Of a stretch of 64,000 nt of DNA, positions 40,101-47,518 are shown one piece after another. The stretch covers positions 62,001 through 126,000 of the forward strand of contig CALJOK010000044.1 of the NCBI GenBank assembly GCA_937981555.1. The letters are read 5' to 3'. The notes beneath the pieces are model-generated. The model saw only the letters and a list, made by a program, of their open reading frames with translations. It had not been told where the DNA came from and searched no databases. Every line of letters begins with the position of its first letter. Position 1 is the first letter of the stretch. This DNA is from an uncultured Saprospiraceae bacterium. GTDB lineage: Bacteria > Bacteroidota > Bacteroidia > Chitinophagales > Saprospiraceae. A program made the position numbers and the translations under genes.

Positions 40101-41965
40101 GTTGCAGTTAAAGAAAAATTCCCAGCGATTAAACCTGTTCTATTTGCAGGATCATTTGTTCCTACTAAGTCTGCCCAATCATATGTGAAATTATTATTTC
40201 CGCCAGAGGCAAAAGTCGAAATTGAACCAGCTTGATTACAAGTTTGGTTCACTACTGATATATCAATTAAAACTGGATTTGGTTGTGTTACTTCAAAACA
40301 ATTTTCCGCAGCCAAACAGCCATTTCCATCATAAACTAAAATGCAATATTCACCTGCATTCAATGCTCCATTTGAAAAAGTATTCCCTGCTGCATCTCGA
40401 ATCACTTCTGTAGAAGGTTGTATAAATCCACCATCAGGAGTAACAGTATAATTGACAAATCCATTCGCATCACCAGAACAACTCAAAACAACATTTGAAT
40501 TAATATTTATCGTTGCTCCTGAAATTGAATTAGTCAAAGTAAAAACTTCTACCTCTGAACATCCATCATTGCTATCTGTAACTGTAACTGAATAAATACC
40601 CGCACTTAATCCAAATCGAGTTGCTGTATTTCCTCCATCATTCCAATCATAAGTATAATTCCCAATTCCACCCGTTACAGCAATAGAAACAATCCCATCA
40701 CTTAATCCACAGTTCGGTTGAGCATCAATACTTGCTTGTACATTTAAATTATTTATTTCTCCAATCACTATTTCTACCACATTAAAGCATCCAGTTCCTG
40801 GATCAGTAATCGTAACAGAACAAGCACCTGCTGCCAAATCATTTCGAGCAAATCCAGTTCCTCCATTACACCAACTATAAGTAAAGTTAGGAGAAGAGAA
40901 TGTTGCCACACCATTTGCCGTTCCACAACTTGCCATAGATGAAGAAACCAGCGTTGCATTCGGTCCATCCACATTTCCAATCACAAAATTTTCAACAGAA
41001 AAACAACTTGGATCATTTGCATCAGTAATCGTAACGCTATAGCTTCCTGCACCTATATCAGAGGCAGAATTTGTCGAACTAACTGAAGGCAACCATTCAT
41101 AAATATAATCAGCATTATTGCCGACCATTTCTATCGTTGCAGCACCAGTTGTAGCACCACAATTTGATTCAAAAACAATTACATTCTCAACTGTAGGAGC
41201 AGTTGGACATTGACATATTTCATTAACTGTTACACTAATCTCTCCTGTACATCCTGAGCTCTGAGAAACTGTAACTGTATAAACTCCATCCGCCAGATCA
41301 TTTCGTTCACTTCCCATAAATCCATCAAACCACTCAAAAGAATTAGAAGGTGGAGCCAAAACTACTTGCCCATCTTCCGCATCACATGTCTCAGGAGCAG
41401 AAGTCACTACAAAACCAATAGCTTTTTCGGTTAAGGTTGTTGCGCCCACTAAATCTAAAGAGCCACAAATAGTTCCACCACCTTGTTCCAATTGAACATT
41501 TATATTTTGAAGCGTAGTTATATTTACAATAATAGAATTAATATCAAAGATGGTAGGATCATATACGAAAGGATGAATAGTATACACGCCTTGTACAAAA
41601 ACATCAAAGGAAGGTGTATTCCCGTTTTGAACAATCAAAGAATTTGCACCTGTAGTCAAAAAGTAGGTAACTGAATAACCAGTAGGAACTACCATATTCC
41701 CATCAGGAGTAGCATTTATTGTAGTAAATGTTCCTGGAACACAAATAAATCCTTCATCAGGCGTAATCGTTCCTGATTCAGCAGTACACATAATTACCAT
41801 GGTGGATTCATTTTCCAAACTCCAAAGGCAATTGTTACTAATATCATTTGATTTAGAAGAAACTGGGGTCGAGCCTATTGAAATAAATATCAAAAGCAAT
41901 AAATAACTCAATAGTTTATTCATTGCTCTATTACTAAAATAGGGCTTGTGTAGAATTCGTCTCAT
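34166..41965 (-). CDS. Giant SprB-repeat adhesin with CHU_C C-terminus
   Basis: About 2599 aa from ATG 41965; ATG 41923 begins MNKLLSYLLLLIFISIG and is an equally good signal-peptide start. The N-terminal two thirds hold three supermodules, each with a VYTIH-x-x-VYDP beta domain plus several SprB-type repeats (pattern RxDLxxGxYxVTVTDxxxGC). Then come two copies of a WDPTANWVL-containing module, three or four DTFCxxL/DTACIVICD modules, a cadherin-like tandem repeat (IDIFANDTFD...GTLVSNPDGSFTY) and a CHU_C domain (FNGFSPNNDGVNETLEI, IFNRWGNRIY, to WLQIRR). SprB is the mobile gliding adhesin of Flavobacterium johnsoniae. Inference: a T9SS type B cargo for adhesion or gliding, exported with the downstream PorP/SprF protein. 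Confidence 0.92.
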   Translation of the reverse strand: MRRILHKPYFSNRAMNKLLSYLLLLIFISIGSTPVSSKSNDISNNCLWSLENESTMVIMCTAESGTITPDEGFICVPGTFTTINATPDGNMVVPTGYSVTYFLTTGANSLIVQNGNTPSFDVFVQGVYTIHPFVYDPTIFDINSIIVNITTLQNINVQLEQGGGTICGSLDLVGATTLTEKAIGFVVTSAPETCDAEDGQVVLAPPSNSFEWFDGFMGSERNDLADGVYTVTVSQSSGCTGEISVTVNEICQCPTAPTVENVIVFESNCGATTGAATIEMVGNNADYIYEWLPSVSSTNSASDIGAGSYSVTITDANDPSCFSVENFVIGNVDGPNATLVSSSMASCGTANGVATFSSPNFTYSWCNGGTGFARNDLAAGACSVTITDPGTGCFNVVEIVIGEINNLNVQASIDAQPNCGLSDGIVSIAVTGGIGNYTYDWNDGGNTATRFGLSAGIYSVTVTDSNDGCSEVEVFTLTNSISGATININSNVVLSCSGDANGFVNYTVTPDGGFIQPSTEVIRDAAGNTFSNGALNAGEYCILVYDGNGCLAAENCFEVTQPNPVLIDISVVNQTCNQAGSISTFASGGNNNFTYDWADLVGTNDPANRTGLIAGNFSLTATDGNGCSVTVDITVGDDCINPPSCTADAGTLVADANTACLDNGSALISATPQANAIIPSGYEAVYVLTEFGIIQAVENAPEFTVMNTGFFTIHTLVYDPSTLDLGTVVLGTTSASEVNSLLIQGGGTICASLDLTGATVSVTDCNPLNCTTPPQLLNIVKIASNCNQSTGSATVNVVGGNSNYTFDFSGGTVNANVVSDLASGTYSVTITDVNDATCLVVENFSITNSDGPQASIISTSPTSCQSNNGTAQLTPATFDYTWCDGGTGAVRNDLSSGICGVTVTDPSTGCTNILEVEIIADNLLMINPIVNNNPDCGMANGTVVLQVTGGSGFPNYTFQWSDPNSINNSIRTDLPGGTFSVTVTDSGPSGCETIITFTLLENVAETATITIQNIDDVSCPGDTNGNVQFDVSTDAGFVLPATDQIIDGAGNIYLNGTMPAGDYCIQVTDGNGCVAGSECFTIGAPDPIIIDVAVFPTTCSQGGSINLTASGGSGSYSYNWADLAGNNDPQNRFDLSAGTYGVTVTDNNSCMAVMDNIVIADGCTNCTADAALLSADSTNICFSGSSIVISASQNGPSGIPAGFQQLFILTTGAGLDILQTDVVGEFQVNAIGTYTIHSMVYDPNTLDPSSYSNALDLNADLLQGGGTICASLNVNGADVTLINCVDCELPQIQNIVTIEATCGNADGSAIVNVVGSSTYNFQWSAGSSTSNSNIGLEVGAYQFTVTDDMNPNCFIIDSLIIGNADGPDLSVFSQTPSSCNANNGTAVLQPQTNLFDWSDGTSGAIRTDLAPGINIVTVTDPATNCINVYEVIIESVQSLDIQIDVQQQPDCQVDNGSVDIIVTGGSTAYTYVWSDNPSLDVSNRDDLFAGVYTVVVTDNGPNACVDSVSFTLLDNVAGATVTISNLNNEVFVNCAGDADGEVQYSVALDAGFAAPATEMIMDANGNTLTNGQLTPGSYCVVVMDANGCFAGEGCFNVLDPEQIEINLQVDNATCNDPGGITTFAFGGTGFLLFDWSDLSTPSDPQNRFNLTPGLYSLTVTDQNGCSAVAENILVQDDCMPDMCPTSSEENISILVNSVDSFCVVLDTCFVDSLTTYSLLSGGMNGNSIYGNWILGDNGCLVYNSNDTAGISVDTICVLANFSNLVDTTCIIVSVIPACDTTGNIIAEDSITLMTDDCLVGADYCLEIELAQIQSFNLTDNGQPYNVGMDGCNFDTTYFYSLAAFLNIAPDGPYSLTSWNFPNNTFTIDSFQTMVQLVDSINVWDPTANWVLNGSIITGGAPGTSYGTLNLIQISTGATTNLDVDLNQIPNGTLLTLETGFHELIITDLVTGCSDTLIANVICDDCPDVYSGSLTVVGDDCNDVTDICLDIPFQEFLFNYEVLDNGITYGGIRKGCGFDTLSTCYLVSALPDQGTAGPYTVDSWAVGGVTFASNFNDLQELLDLMNGWDPTANWVLDANSETICGGTTGQNYGEMEITQTNTGAIALLEPDYVILTFASAIELDTGFHEIILIDTVSGCTDTLNITVDCDVVTGGIDTLLQVMVSQTDTFCFNLTDTIVSAINLCPDFADGNVSGFGFIPNTNCIEYTGTVIGLDTFCMVFTYSDGTIDTAGIIIQVIPELLSGDTIPLGVLINCVETFCIDTSVFLAPIDTIYNYCENSSGNFAEVTIVEPNCIEIMAFNVGGLDTACIVICDTMGVCDTTILLIDVTQPELITVYDTTSINQPGTYCPDTTQLYGVVNSIENICDTLSGTNVAFEVIDSTFCIDFTPLLIGTDTACIVICDDLGTCDTTIYILTVINPIDTIIAVDDDTLTYTINPVTIDIFANDTFDPDSLIFGIVTGVSHGTLVSNPDGSFTYLAEAGFCGDVDSFSYFISNGTISDTATVTIEVLCDEIFVFNGFSPNNDGVNETLEIQGIANFPNNVVSIFNRWGNRIYFIEGYTNDEGWTGTFEGKDLPDGTYFYIIEDGEGAKYTGWLQIRR
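36925..41785 (-). repeat. Three supermodules of about 1.6 kb in the adhesin gene
   Basis: Each supermodule contains GGGTICxSLxLxGA, then several 75-100 aa SprB-like domains ending in a NGC-containing one, and the next begins with a CTADAxxL segment. Markers near 41780, 40030 and 38470 give spacings of about 1.75 and 1.56 kb. Copies are clearly homologous but diverged. Confidence 0.75.
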
Positions 41966-42016
41966 AGAAATAGAGTCTAAGTAATGGTGTTTGTTTAATA
42001 AAAAATTCACTTTACA

Positions 42017-42036
42017 TTGTCACAATTTGCTGTGAC
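42017..42036. promoter_or_regulatory. Putative operator, ATTGTCACAAT with overlapping GTCACA-N6-TGTGAC dyad
   Basis: ATTGTCACAAT (42017-42027) is itself a perfect odd palindrome, and GTCACA (42019-42024) with TGTGAC (42031-42036) forms a second dyad. It lies about 50 bp before the giant's ATG. The half-site composition resembles Crp/Fnr-family sites, though the arm order is not that of E. coli CRP. Confidence 0.5.
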
Positions 42037-42381
42037 TTCAGGTGAACCTTAGTTTTAAAAATTATCGGTTGGAACTATATTGAATTTGTGAGCAAAAACC
42101 ACGCCACATTTTAAGGTTCTGTTAACATTCTTGATTTTATTACTACTCTTAAAAACCTCTCATAATCAGCACTTTATGAGAGTTTTACTAAAAAAGAAAG
42201 GAAATTAGATCATTCTAAACTACTCCTAACTATTTAACAATTGTGACGGAGTAATCTTTACAAACCTCTTTAATGTGGTTGATTTCATATAGAAAATTAC
42301 AATTTTTCTATATGATATTCTTCTATACTCTATGCTTTTTAGAAAAATAACCCATTTAGGGTAAAAAATATATTACAAAAA

Positions 42382-42392
42382 ATTGTCACAAT
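42382..42392. promoter_or_regulatory. Second copy of ATTGTCACAAT
   Basis: This is identical to the 42017-42027 palindrome and about 365 bp away in the same divergent region. A related ATTGTGAC occurs at about 42239. Repetition in one intergenic region supports a binding site. Confidence 0.5.
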
Positions 42393-42610
42393 AATATTTT
42401 TCTAATTTATTATCATAGACAAACAACAAGACTCTATTCAACCAATCTCGCTTCCCTATCCAACGAAAGCTTTTTCTCTTTATTCGATCAATAAACATCC
42501 TTAATCCTTAATTGTAACTTCTCTCAACTTTCAATTCAATAGTTTTTTTTCAACAAAACAATACTCTAGATTTTACTTCACCTACACAAAACAACATCAA
42601 ATAAAATTAT

Positions 42611-42633
42611 AAAATACTGACAGTCAGTATTTT
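42611..42633. promoter_or_regulatory. Perfect 23-bp palindrome upstream of the Crp/Fnr gene
   Basis: Arms AAAATACTGAC (42611-42621) and GTCAGTATTTT (42623-42633) flank one central base. It is about 140 bp before the ATG at 42775. TACTGAC-type dyads resemble TetR-family operators, so it may bind a regulator other than the Crp/Fnr protein itself. Confidence 0.6.
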
Positions 42634-42774
42634 AAATACACATACTATGCACTTACAATCGTACAAACCTTCTTAAATGTCTTTTTGATTAACAATAAAA
42701 AATTAGAATTTCACTATCATAACAAAAGTATTTAAGCTATTTCACTACATTTTTTAACTAAAAACAGTCTTATT

Positions 42775-43455
42775 ATGAAAGCTACCTCCAAACTCGAATT
42801 TTTAAGTCAATTTCCTCTTTTTGATGTATTGTCAGAAGAGGAATTAACGTATTTGGACAAGTTTACTGAAGCTAAAACTTATAAAAAATACGATCATGTA
42901 TTCTTAGAAGACGAACCTTCTGATACTATTTTCTTTTTAACCAAAGGTGTAATAAAGTTAGGTTCTCACAGCCACGACGGCCGCGAAGTAATCAAAAACA
43001 TCCTTCATCCACATGCAATGTTTGGTGAATTAGGTTTGGTTGGAGAGGAAAGAAGAAAAGGTTTTGCAGAAGTGATGAATGAGCCAGCAGAATGCCTTTT
43101 ATTAAAAGTAGAAGATTTTAAAAAATTGATGGATAAAAACCACCAATTATGTTTTAACGTAATCAACTTAGTTGGTGGAAAGTTACGAAAAGCGGAAAGT
43201 CGCCTCGAATCTTTAATTTTTAAAGATGCCCGTGCTCGAATCATTGATTTCCTAAAAGATAGTGTAGAAAAAAGAGGAAGAAGAGTTGGTTTCGAAATGT
43301 TGCTAAAACACTCTTTGACTCAGCAAGATATTGCTAATATCACAGGTACTTCTCGTCAAACTGTGACTTCGGTTTTAAATGATTTGAGAAAATCTGATTT
43401 AATTTATTTTAACCGAAGAAGCATTCTCATTCGAGATATGCAGAAACTAGCATAG
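42775..43455 (+). CDS. Crp/Fnr-family transcriptional regulator
   Basis: 226 aa. The N-terminal cyclic-nucleotide-binding-like beta-roll is at about 10-120 (DHVFLEDEPSDTIFFLTKGVIKL, GELGLVGEERRKGFAEV), followed by a dimerisation helix and a C-terminal HTH_Crp (about 150-215, SLTQQDIANITGTSRQTVTSVLNDLRKSDLI). There is no N-terminal Cys cluster, so it is not an iron-sulfur Fnr. The classical cAMP phosphate-binding R-x-S/T pattern is not obvious, so the effector is unknown. It is divergent from the giant adhesin gene across a motif-rich 800-bp region, which makes regulation of the adhesin or of itself plausible. Confidence 0.92.
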   Translation: MKATSKLEFLSQFPLFDVLSEEELTYLDKFTEAKTYKKYDHVFLEDEPSDTIFFLTKGVIKLGSHSHDGREVIKNILHPHAMFGELGLVGEERRKGFAEVMNEPAECLLLKVEDFKKLMDKNHQLCFNVINLVGGKLRKAESRLESLIFKDARARIIDFLKDSVEKRGRRVGFEMLLKHSLTQQDIANITGTSRQTVTSVLNDLRKSDLIYFNRRSILIRDMQKLA

Positions 43456-43457
43456 TG

Positions 43458-43561
43458 ATTTTTTGCCGCAGATTTTTATGATTCAAATGATCTTCATGAT
43501 TTCTCATTTAATAAAAAAAGAGAAAACATAAATAATCAGCCTAATCTGCGGCAAAAAAAAT
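43458..43561. repeat. Inverted repeat with GCCGCAGATT arms between convergent genes
   Basis: The left arm (43458-43474) and right arm (43543-43561) share TTGCCGCAGATT / AATCTGCGGCAA plus flanking T and A runs. Only a 68-nt AT-rich interior separates them. It is likely to end transcription from both sides and resembles a mobile or dispersed intergenic palindrome. Confidence 0.65.
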
Positions 43562-43563
43562 CA

Positions 43564-44337
43564 TCATTCAAAAATAAACCGATCCTGATCCGCCAAGAAA
43601 TTCAACTTCTTCCGAAATGTCTGCTGCTCTTCATAATTCAACTCTGCTGTAAAAACATCTTCCTGATCAAAAACTCGATACTTCGATTTCCCTGTAAAGT
43701 CAAACACAGAAGAAGCACCAGAATATTGATATTGATTTTCATCTTCGCCTACACGATTTACACCTATAGTATATGATTGGTTTTCAATCGCTCGTGCTGC
43801 AAGCAAAGTTTGCCAAGCATCAATTCGAGGAGTCGGCCAACTCGCCATATAAATCAACAAATCATATCCTTCCGAATTTCGACTCCAAGCTGGAAATCTT
43901 AAATCGTAACAAATCAACGGACATATTTTCCATCCTTTCCATTCAACTATTAATCGTTTTGTTCCTGCCGTGTACGATTCATCCTCTTTTGCTAAAGTAA
44001 AAAGGTGTTTTTTATCATAAGTCAAATAATTGCCATCAGGTTGCATCCAAACTAATCGGTTAAAATAATTGCCATTCTCAGTTGCAATAAAACTTCCGGT
44101 CACAACTGCATCAGCATTCTTTGCTTGATCTTTTAACCAATTCATCGTTTTTCCATCCATCGGTTCAGCAACTCGTTCAGGTTTCATACTAAAACCAGTT
44201 GAAAACATTTCTGGCAAAACAATTAAATCAGTTTGCCCTAGAACCATTTTTATTTTTTGAGAAAAATGATTGAGATTTTCTTCAATTTTTTCCCAAAGAA
44301 TATTGGATTGAATGAGTGAGACTCGAAGGTTTTGCAT
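43564..44337 (-). CDS. Carbon-nitrogen hydrolase, omega-amidase (YafV/NIT2) type
   Basis: 257 aa from ATG 44337; the frame extends further only from a TTG that overlaps the next gene's start. The nitrilase triad is intact: Glu43 in LPEMFSTGF, Lys109 in YDKKHLF and Cys143 in ICYDLRFP. The STGF and YDLRFP contexts fit omega-amidases, which hydrolyse 2-oxoglutaramate and 2-oxosuccinamate, products of glutamine and asparagine transaminases, in the cytosol. Not every residue needed to distinguish it from related amidases can be judged here. It is divergent from a barrel-like gene with 93 bp between starts. Confidence 0.9.
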   Translation of the reverse strand: MQNLRVSLIQSNILWEKIEENLNHFSQKIKMVLGQTDLIVLPEMFSTGFSMKPERVAEPMDGKTMNWLKDQAKNADAVVTGSFIATENGNYFNRLVWMQPDGNYLTYDKKHLFTLAKEDESYTAGTKRLIVEWKGWKICPLICYDLRFPAWSRNSEGYDLLIYMASWPTPRIDAWQTLLAARAIENQSYTIGVNRVGEDENQYQYSGASSVFDFTGKSKYRVFDQEDVFTAELNYEEQQTFRKKLNFLADQDRFIFE

Positions 44338-44430
44338 TTTTATTTTTTTTTGTAAAAATAGAAAAATCGATTTGGGTAATTCTATGCTCCATGATAAAAT
44401 TTGTATCTTTTTAGAGAAAACTAAAATATC

Positions 44431-45102
44431 ATGCAAAAAATATTAGTACTCCTTTCCTTCCTTTTTATTTTTGGATTTCAAACTCAATTAAAAGCTCAAA
44501 AAGAAGATTTTTCTAAAAGTTTTTCACTTCAATCAACAATTGGTTTTGGTAGATCACTACATTATTTTGCACCAGTACAGATGCGATTGTGTTTTGAAGG
44601 ATGTCCAGTCGAAAAACAAGAAGGAAGATTTGTGCATCATGTTGAAATGGCAATATATCGGCAATTTAAACCTAACCAAGAATATTCCTTTGGATTTGGT
44701 AATTCACGTTATCGTTTTTTTGAGGAAGGTTTGACTTCTCCTGGAAATGGGTTATTCCCATATGAACGAATAGTAAAACGAAGTTGGATTCAACTTCACT
44801 TAGGGCATCGTTATACTTTTCTACAAAAAGAAAAAAGCAATCTCTTTATTGAAAATGGAATAATAACAGATTGGAAGGTTGGAAGAAAATCAAGTTATTT
44901 AAATGTGGTAGGATTTTCCTTTCGCTTAAAAGTCGGACTTCAATATGAACCAATCCAAGGGATGAAGTTACTTTTCAATGGCTATTACAAAACTGCCATC
45001 GCAAAATATAATAAAGAAACAATCGGAGATAAAAATTATTATCCTTACAACTATGGAATAGAAATAAGCGCTTTAGTAAAAATTATTAAAAAGAAAAAAT
45101 AG
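44431..45102 (+). CDS. Exported hypothetical protein, beta-barrel-like
   Basis: 223 aa with a signal peptide (cleaved near LKAQ), then amphipathic strands (STIGFGRSLHYFAPVQMRL, SYLNVVGFSFRLKVGLQYEP) typical of a small outer-membrane barrel. It ends in a lysine tail (IIKKKK), which is unusual for an outer-membrane assembly signal, so the location is uncertain. It has CFEGC cysteines near residues 48-52. Family not recognised. A TATCTTTT near-match to the -7 box lies at 44404-44411. Confidence 0.72.
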   Translation: MQKILVLLSFLFIFGFQTQLKAQKEDFSKSFSLQSTIGFGRSLHYFAPVQMRLCFEGCPVEKQEGRFVHHVEMAIYRQFKPNQEYSFGFGNSRYRFFEEGLTSPGNGLFPYERIVKRSWIQLHLGHRYTFLQKEKSNLFIENGIITDWKVGRKSSYLNVVGFSFRLKVGLQYEPIQGMKLLFNGYYKTAIAKYNKETIGDKNYYPYNYGIEISALVKIIKKKK

Positions 45103-45378
45103 TTTTTTGGAACTTTTTTTAAATTCAGGCTTTTTTTTTGCATTAGAGGGAACTTTCGAGAAGAATCTTTTGTAGATATAAGAAAACCTGACCATTTAAT
45201 CGTTTTTTCTAAAAAAGTCAAGTATTTTTCCTAACAAAAGCAACTTATTTACCTTAAAAACGTACTTATTAACAAGAACGGAACTCTTTTTGATGAGGTA
45301 TGAAAAGAAAACAAGAACAAAAGAAGAACAACATATTCGAAATCTTATAACATAACCTTTTTAAATCCGACCTAGAAA

Positions 45379-46248
45379 ATGCGTCAATTAAAAATTACAA
45401 ACAAAATTACAGCGAGAGAAAGTCTTTCATTAGATAAGTACCTCAATGACATTGGTAAAATTTCTTTACTTACCGCTGATGAGGAAGCAGATTTAGCTCG
45501 AAGAATTAGAGCTGGAGATGATGCTGCACTCGAAAGACTTACCAAAGCAAATCTCAGATTCGTTGTTTCAGTTGCCAAACAGTACCAAAATCAGGGCTTA
45601 TCTTTAAGCGATTTGATTAATGAAGGGAACGTTGGTCTGATGAAAGCGGGTAGACGATTTGATGAAACTAAAGGATTCAAATTTATTTCATATGCAGTTT
45701 GGTGGATACGACAATCAATTTTACAATCGATTGTAGAATATTCTAGAATTGTACGTTTGCCTTTGAACAAGGTAGGTTCTTACAACAAAATCAATGAAGC
45801 TTATTTAAACTTTATTCAAAAATTTGAAAGAGAACCAAGTCATGAAGAATTAGCTGAAATTTTGGAAATCAAACCAAAAGATGTGGCTAATATGATGAAA
45901 GGAAATGGAAGGCATCTTTCTTTCGATGCTCCACTTGGAACGGAAGATGGAGACTCAACAATGCTTGATGTCGTATCTGCGAATGATCCTGCTTCTAGTC
46001 CTGATATCAATTTGATGGATCAATCTTTAAAACAAGAAGTTCAACAAGGATTGAGTATTTTATCACCACGTGAGGTAGAAGTTTTATCATCCTACTATGG
46101 CTTGAATGGGTATAAATCATTGACTTTAGAAGAAATCGGAGATCTTTACGGTTTGACTCGTGAGCGAGTAAGACAAATCAAAGAAAGAGCGATTCGAAGA
46201 CTTCGTAAGTCTTATAATAGAAATAACTTAAAATCATACCTCGGATAA
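45379..46248 (+). CDS. rpoD: Primary sigma factor, RpoD-type (sigma-70 group 1)
   Basis: 289 aa, the short form typical of Bacteroidota primary sigma factors. Visible are region 1.2 ([18 protein letters not shown]), region 2 ([34 protein letters not shown] ... [13 protein letters not shown], split here by a short loop), region 3 and region 4 with the [32 protein letters not shown]. It directs RNA polymerase to -33/-7 promoters, and several of the candidate promoters in this window are of that type. It is followed by a good terminator and probably transcribed alone. Confidence 0.96.
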   Translation: MRQLKITNKITARESLSLDKYLNDIGKISLLTADEEADLARRIRAGDDAALERLTKANLRFVVSVAKQYQNQGLSLSDLINEGNVGLMKAGRRFDETKGFKFISYAVWWIRQSILQSIVEYSRIVRLPLNKVGSYNKINEAYLNFIQKFEREPSHEELAEILEIKPKDVANMMKGNGRHLSFDAPLGTEDGDSTMLDVVSANDPASSPDINLMDQSLKQEVQQGLSILSPREVEVLSSYYGLNGYKSLTLEEIGDLYGLTRERVRQIKERAIRRLRKSYNRNNLKSYLG

Positions 46249-46284
46249 TCTTCTAGGTTCATCCTAGTGATTTTAACGTTTAGC

Positions 46285-46322
46285 AAAAATCCATCTCGAT
46301 CATTCGGGATGGATTTTTTTTT
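46285..46322 (+). terminator. Intrinsic terminator after rpoD
   Basis: AAAAATCCATCTC (46285-46297) pairs with GGGATGGATTTTT (46306-46318) with one G-U and an 8-nt loop, followed by a T-run. Confidence 0.85.
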
Positions 46323-46371
46323 GATGTATATTGGCTTTGAAACCAAATTTTAAAAACCTCAAAAACAATTT

Positions 46372-47484
46372 ATGAGATCTATATACTTATTAGTTTTCGC
46401 TTGTATTTTTTTTGCTTGTAAAAATGAAAAGAGCACAGATCAAAATAATTCAAATGTCCAACCTGCTAAATCAATTCCAACAGAAGAATTCAGAGCAATC
46501 GAATTAGAAGTTTATATTGATGACTTTAAAATGCGAAGCGGCCCTAGTGTAGAACATGAAGAAGTAGTCAGATTAAAAGAAAAGACCATTGTTATTTTCA
46601 ACGGTGAAGAAAGTATGCACTCAACGGAAATTAAATTACGAGGTATAAAGCTAAATGCTCCTTGGCTAAAAGTAAAAAACAAAGAAGGAATTGACGGTTG
46701 GATTTATGGAGGAGGAGTCAAAGTAGCTGCAACTGAAAACAAAGCAGCCATTGAAAGAATCAACCAAATGCAAATGCAAAGTTTTTTTGATAAAAAGATA
46801 ATCGACCGAATCAATACTTATGGAAAACAATGGCTACTCTCTAAGTCAAGTACTACTTTTGCCGATACCTACTTATTAGGAGAAAAAACACAAGGGGAAA
46901 TCAATGAAATATTAGGAGATAATATTGAAATCGATGATCCTTCTAATTTAATTGATATGTCTTGGTTAGAAAATTCGTTCCAAGGTTTTCAAAATTCATT
47001 GGTCGCAGAAGGAACGATGTTTAATATTTTTAAGGATTTTAGAATCATGTATGCAAAAGCAAAAGAAACCGAAGGCACGGAAGATGATGATTTTATTACC
47101 TTCCAATTTCATGTAAATGAATTGGATAGCGTAGAGCATTTTTATAAATCTTGGTTTATGCAAACTTGGGATTACGGAGGGCATAGTTTACTTGGCCAAG
47201 GGAAACATTATAGTTTGTTGAACGAAGCAAATGAACTTTTAACTAAAAGTAAATTATTTGAAAAACCAATTTTGGCAATTAAAACAGAAATTCTAAATGA
47301 TATTTCTGCTGAGTACATCACCTATTGGGAACCCAAAGAAAGAATACTCGAAGAGATGAAAAAAATCATCTCAGCTGATTTGGAGTTTTTAACAACTGAA
47401 GATAAGATCTTAATAAAAACAAGATACGAACAATTCAAAAAACCAGCAGCCAATAAAATCGAAATTAATAATCGAGCTCATTAG
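46372..47484 (+). CDS. SH3-domain-containing lipoprotein
   Basis: 370 aa with a lipobox FFACK (Cys16), a Ser/Asn-rich linker and a bacterial SH3-like domain at about residues 45-120 (MRSGPSVEHEEVVRLKEKT ... WLKVKNKEGIDGWIYGGGV). The rest (about 125-370) is an acidic, helix-rich domain with no recognisable catalytic motif. Bacterial SH3 domains usually bind peptidoglycan or protein ligands in the periplasm. The next gene follows after 34 bp, suggesting an operon. Confidence 0.8.
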   Translation: MRSIYLLVFACIFFACKNEKSTDQNNSNVQPAKSIPTEEFRAIELEVYIDDFKMRSGPSVEHEEVVRLKEKTIVIFNGEESMHSTEIKLRGIKLNAPWLKVKNKEGIDGWIYGGGVKVAATENKAAIERINQMQMQSFFDKKIIDRINTYGKQWLLSKSSTTFADTYLLGEKTQGEINEILGDNIEIDDPSNLIDMSWLENSFQGFQNSLVAEGTMFNIFKDFRIMYAKAKETEGTEDDDFITFQFHVNELDSVEHFYKSWFMQTWDYGGHSLLGQGKHYSLLNEANELLTKSKLFEKPILAIKTEILNDISAEYITYWEPKERILEEMKKIISADLEFLTTEDKILIKTRYEQFKKPAANKIEINNRAH

Positions 47485-47518
47485 AACAGATTGAACATAT
47501 AATAAAAAAACAATTTAC

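Larger units (their letters stand above)
41966..42774. other. Large divergent regulatory region between the giant adhesin and the Crp/Fnr gene
   Basis: About 800 bp without genes, the longest such gap in the window. It holds two copies of ATTGTCACAAT, a bulged hairpin (about 42152-42185, CTCTCATAA with TTATGAGAG), the 13-mer AATCAGCACTTTA and a perfect 23-bp palindrome, each treated below. A two-way regulatory role is likely. Confidence 0.6.

Noticed and set aside
36000-41000. Short frames opposite the giant adhesin (for example 38576-38806, 39942-40235)
   Set aside because: All are antisense shadows created by the repeat structure and its biased codon use.
42775-43455. Oxygen-sensing Fnr with an iron-sulfur cluster
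   Set aside because: The N-terminus lacks the cysteine cluster; only isolated cysteines are present.
44338-44436. N-terminal extension of the nitrilase from a TTG
   Set aside because: The extension overlaps the divergent gene's start and is not protein-like; the ATG at 44337 gives the exact nitrilase family start.
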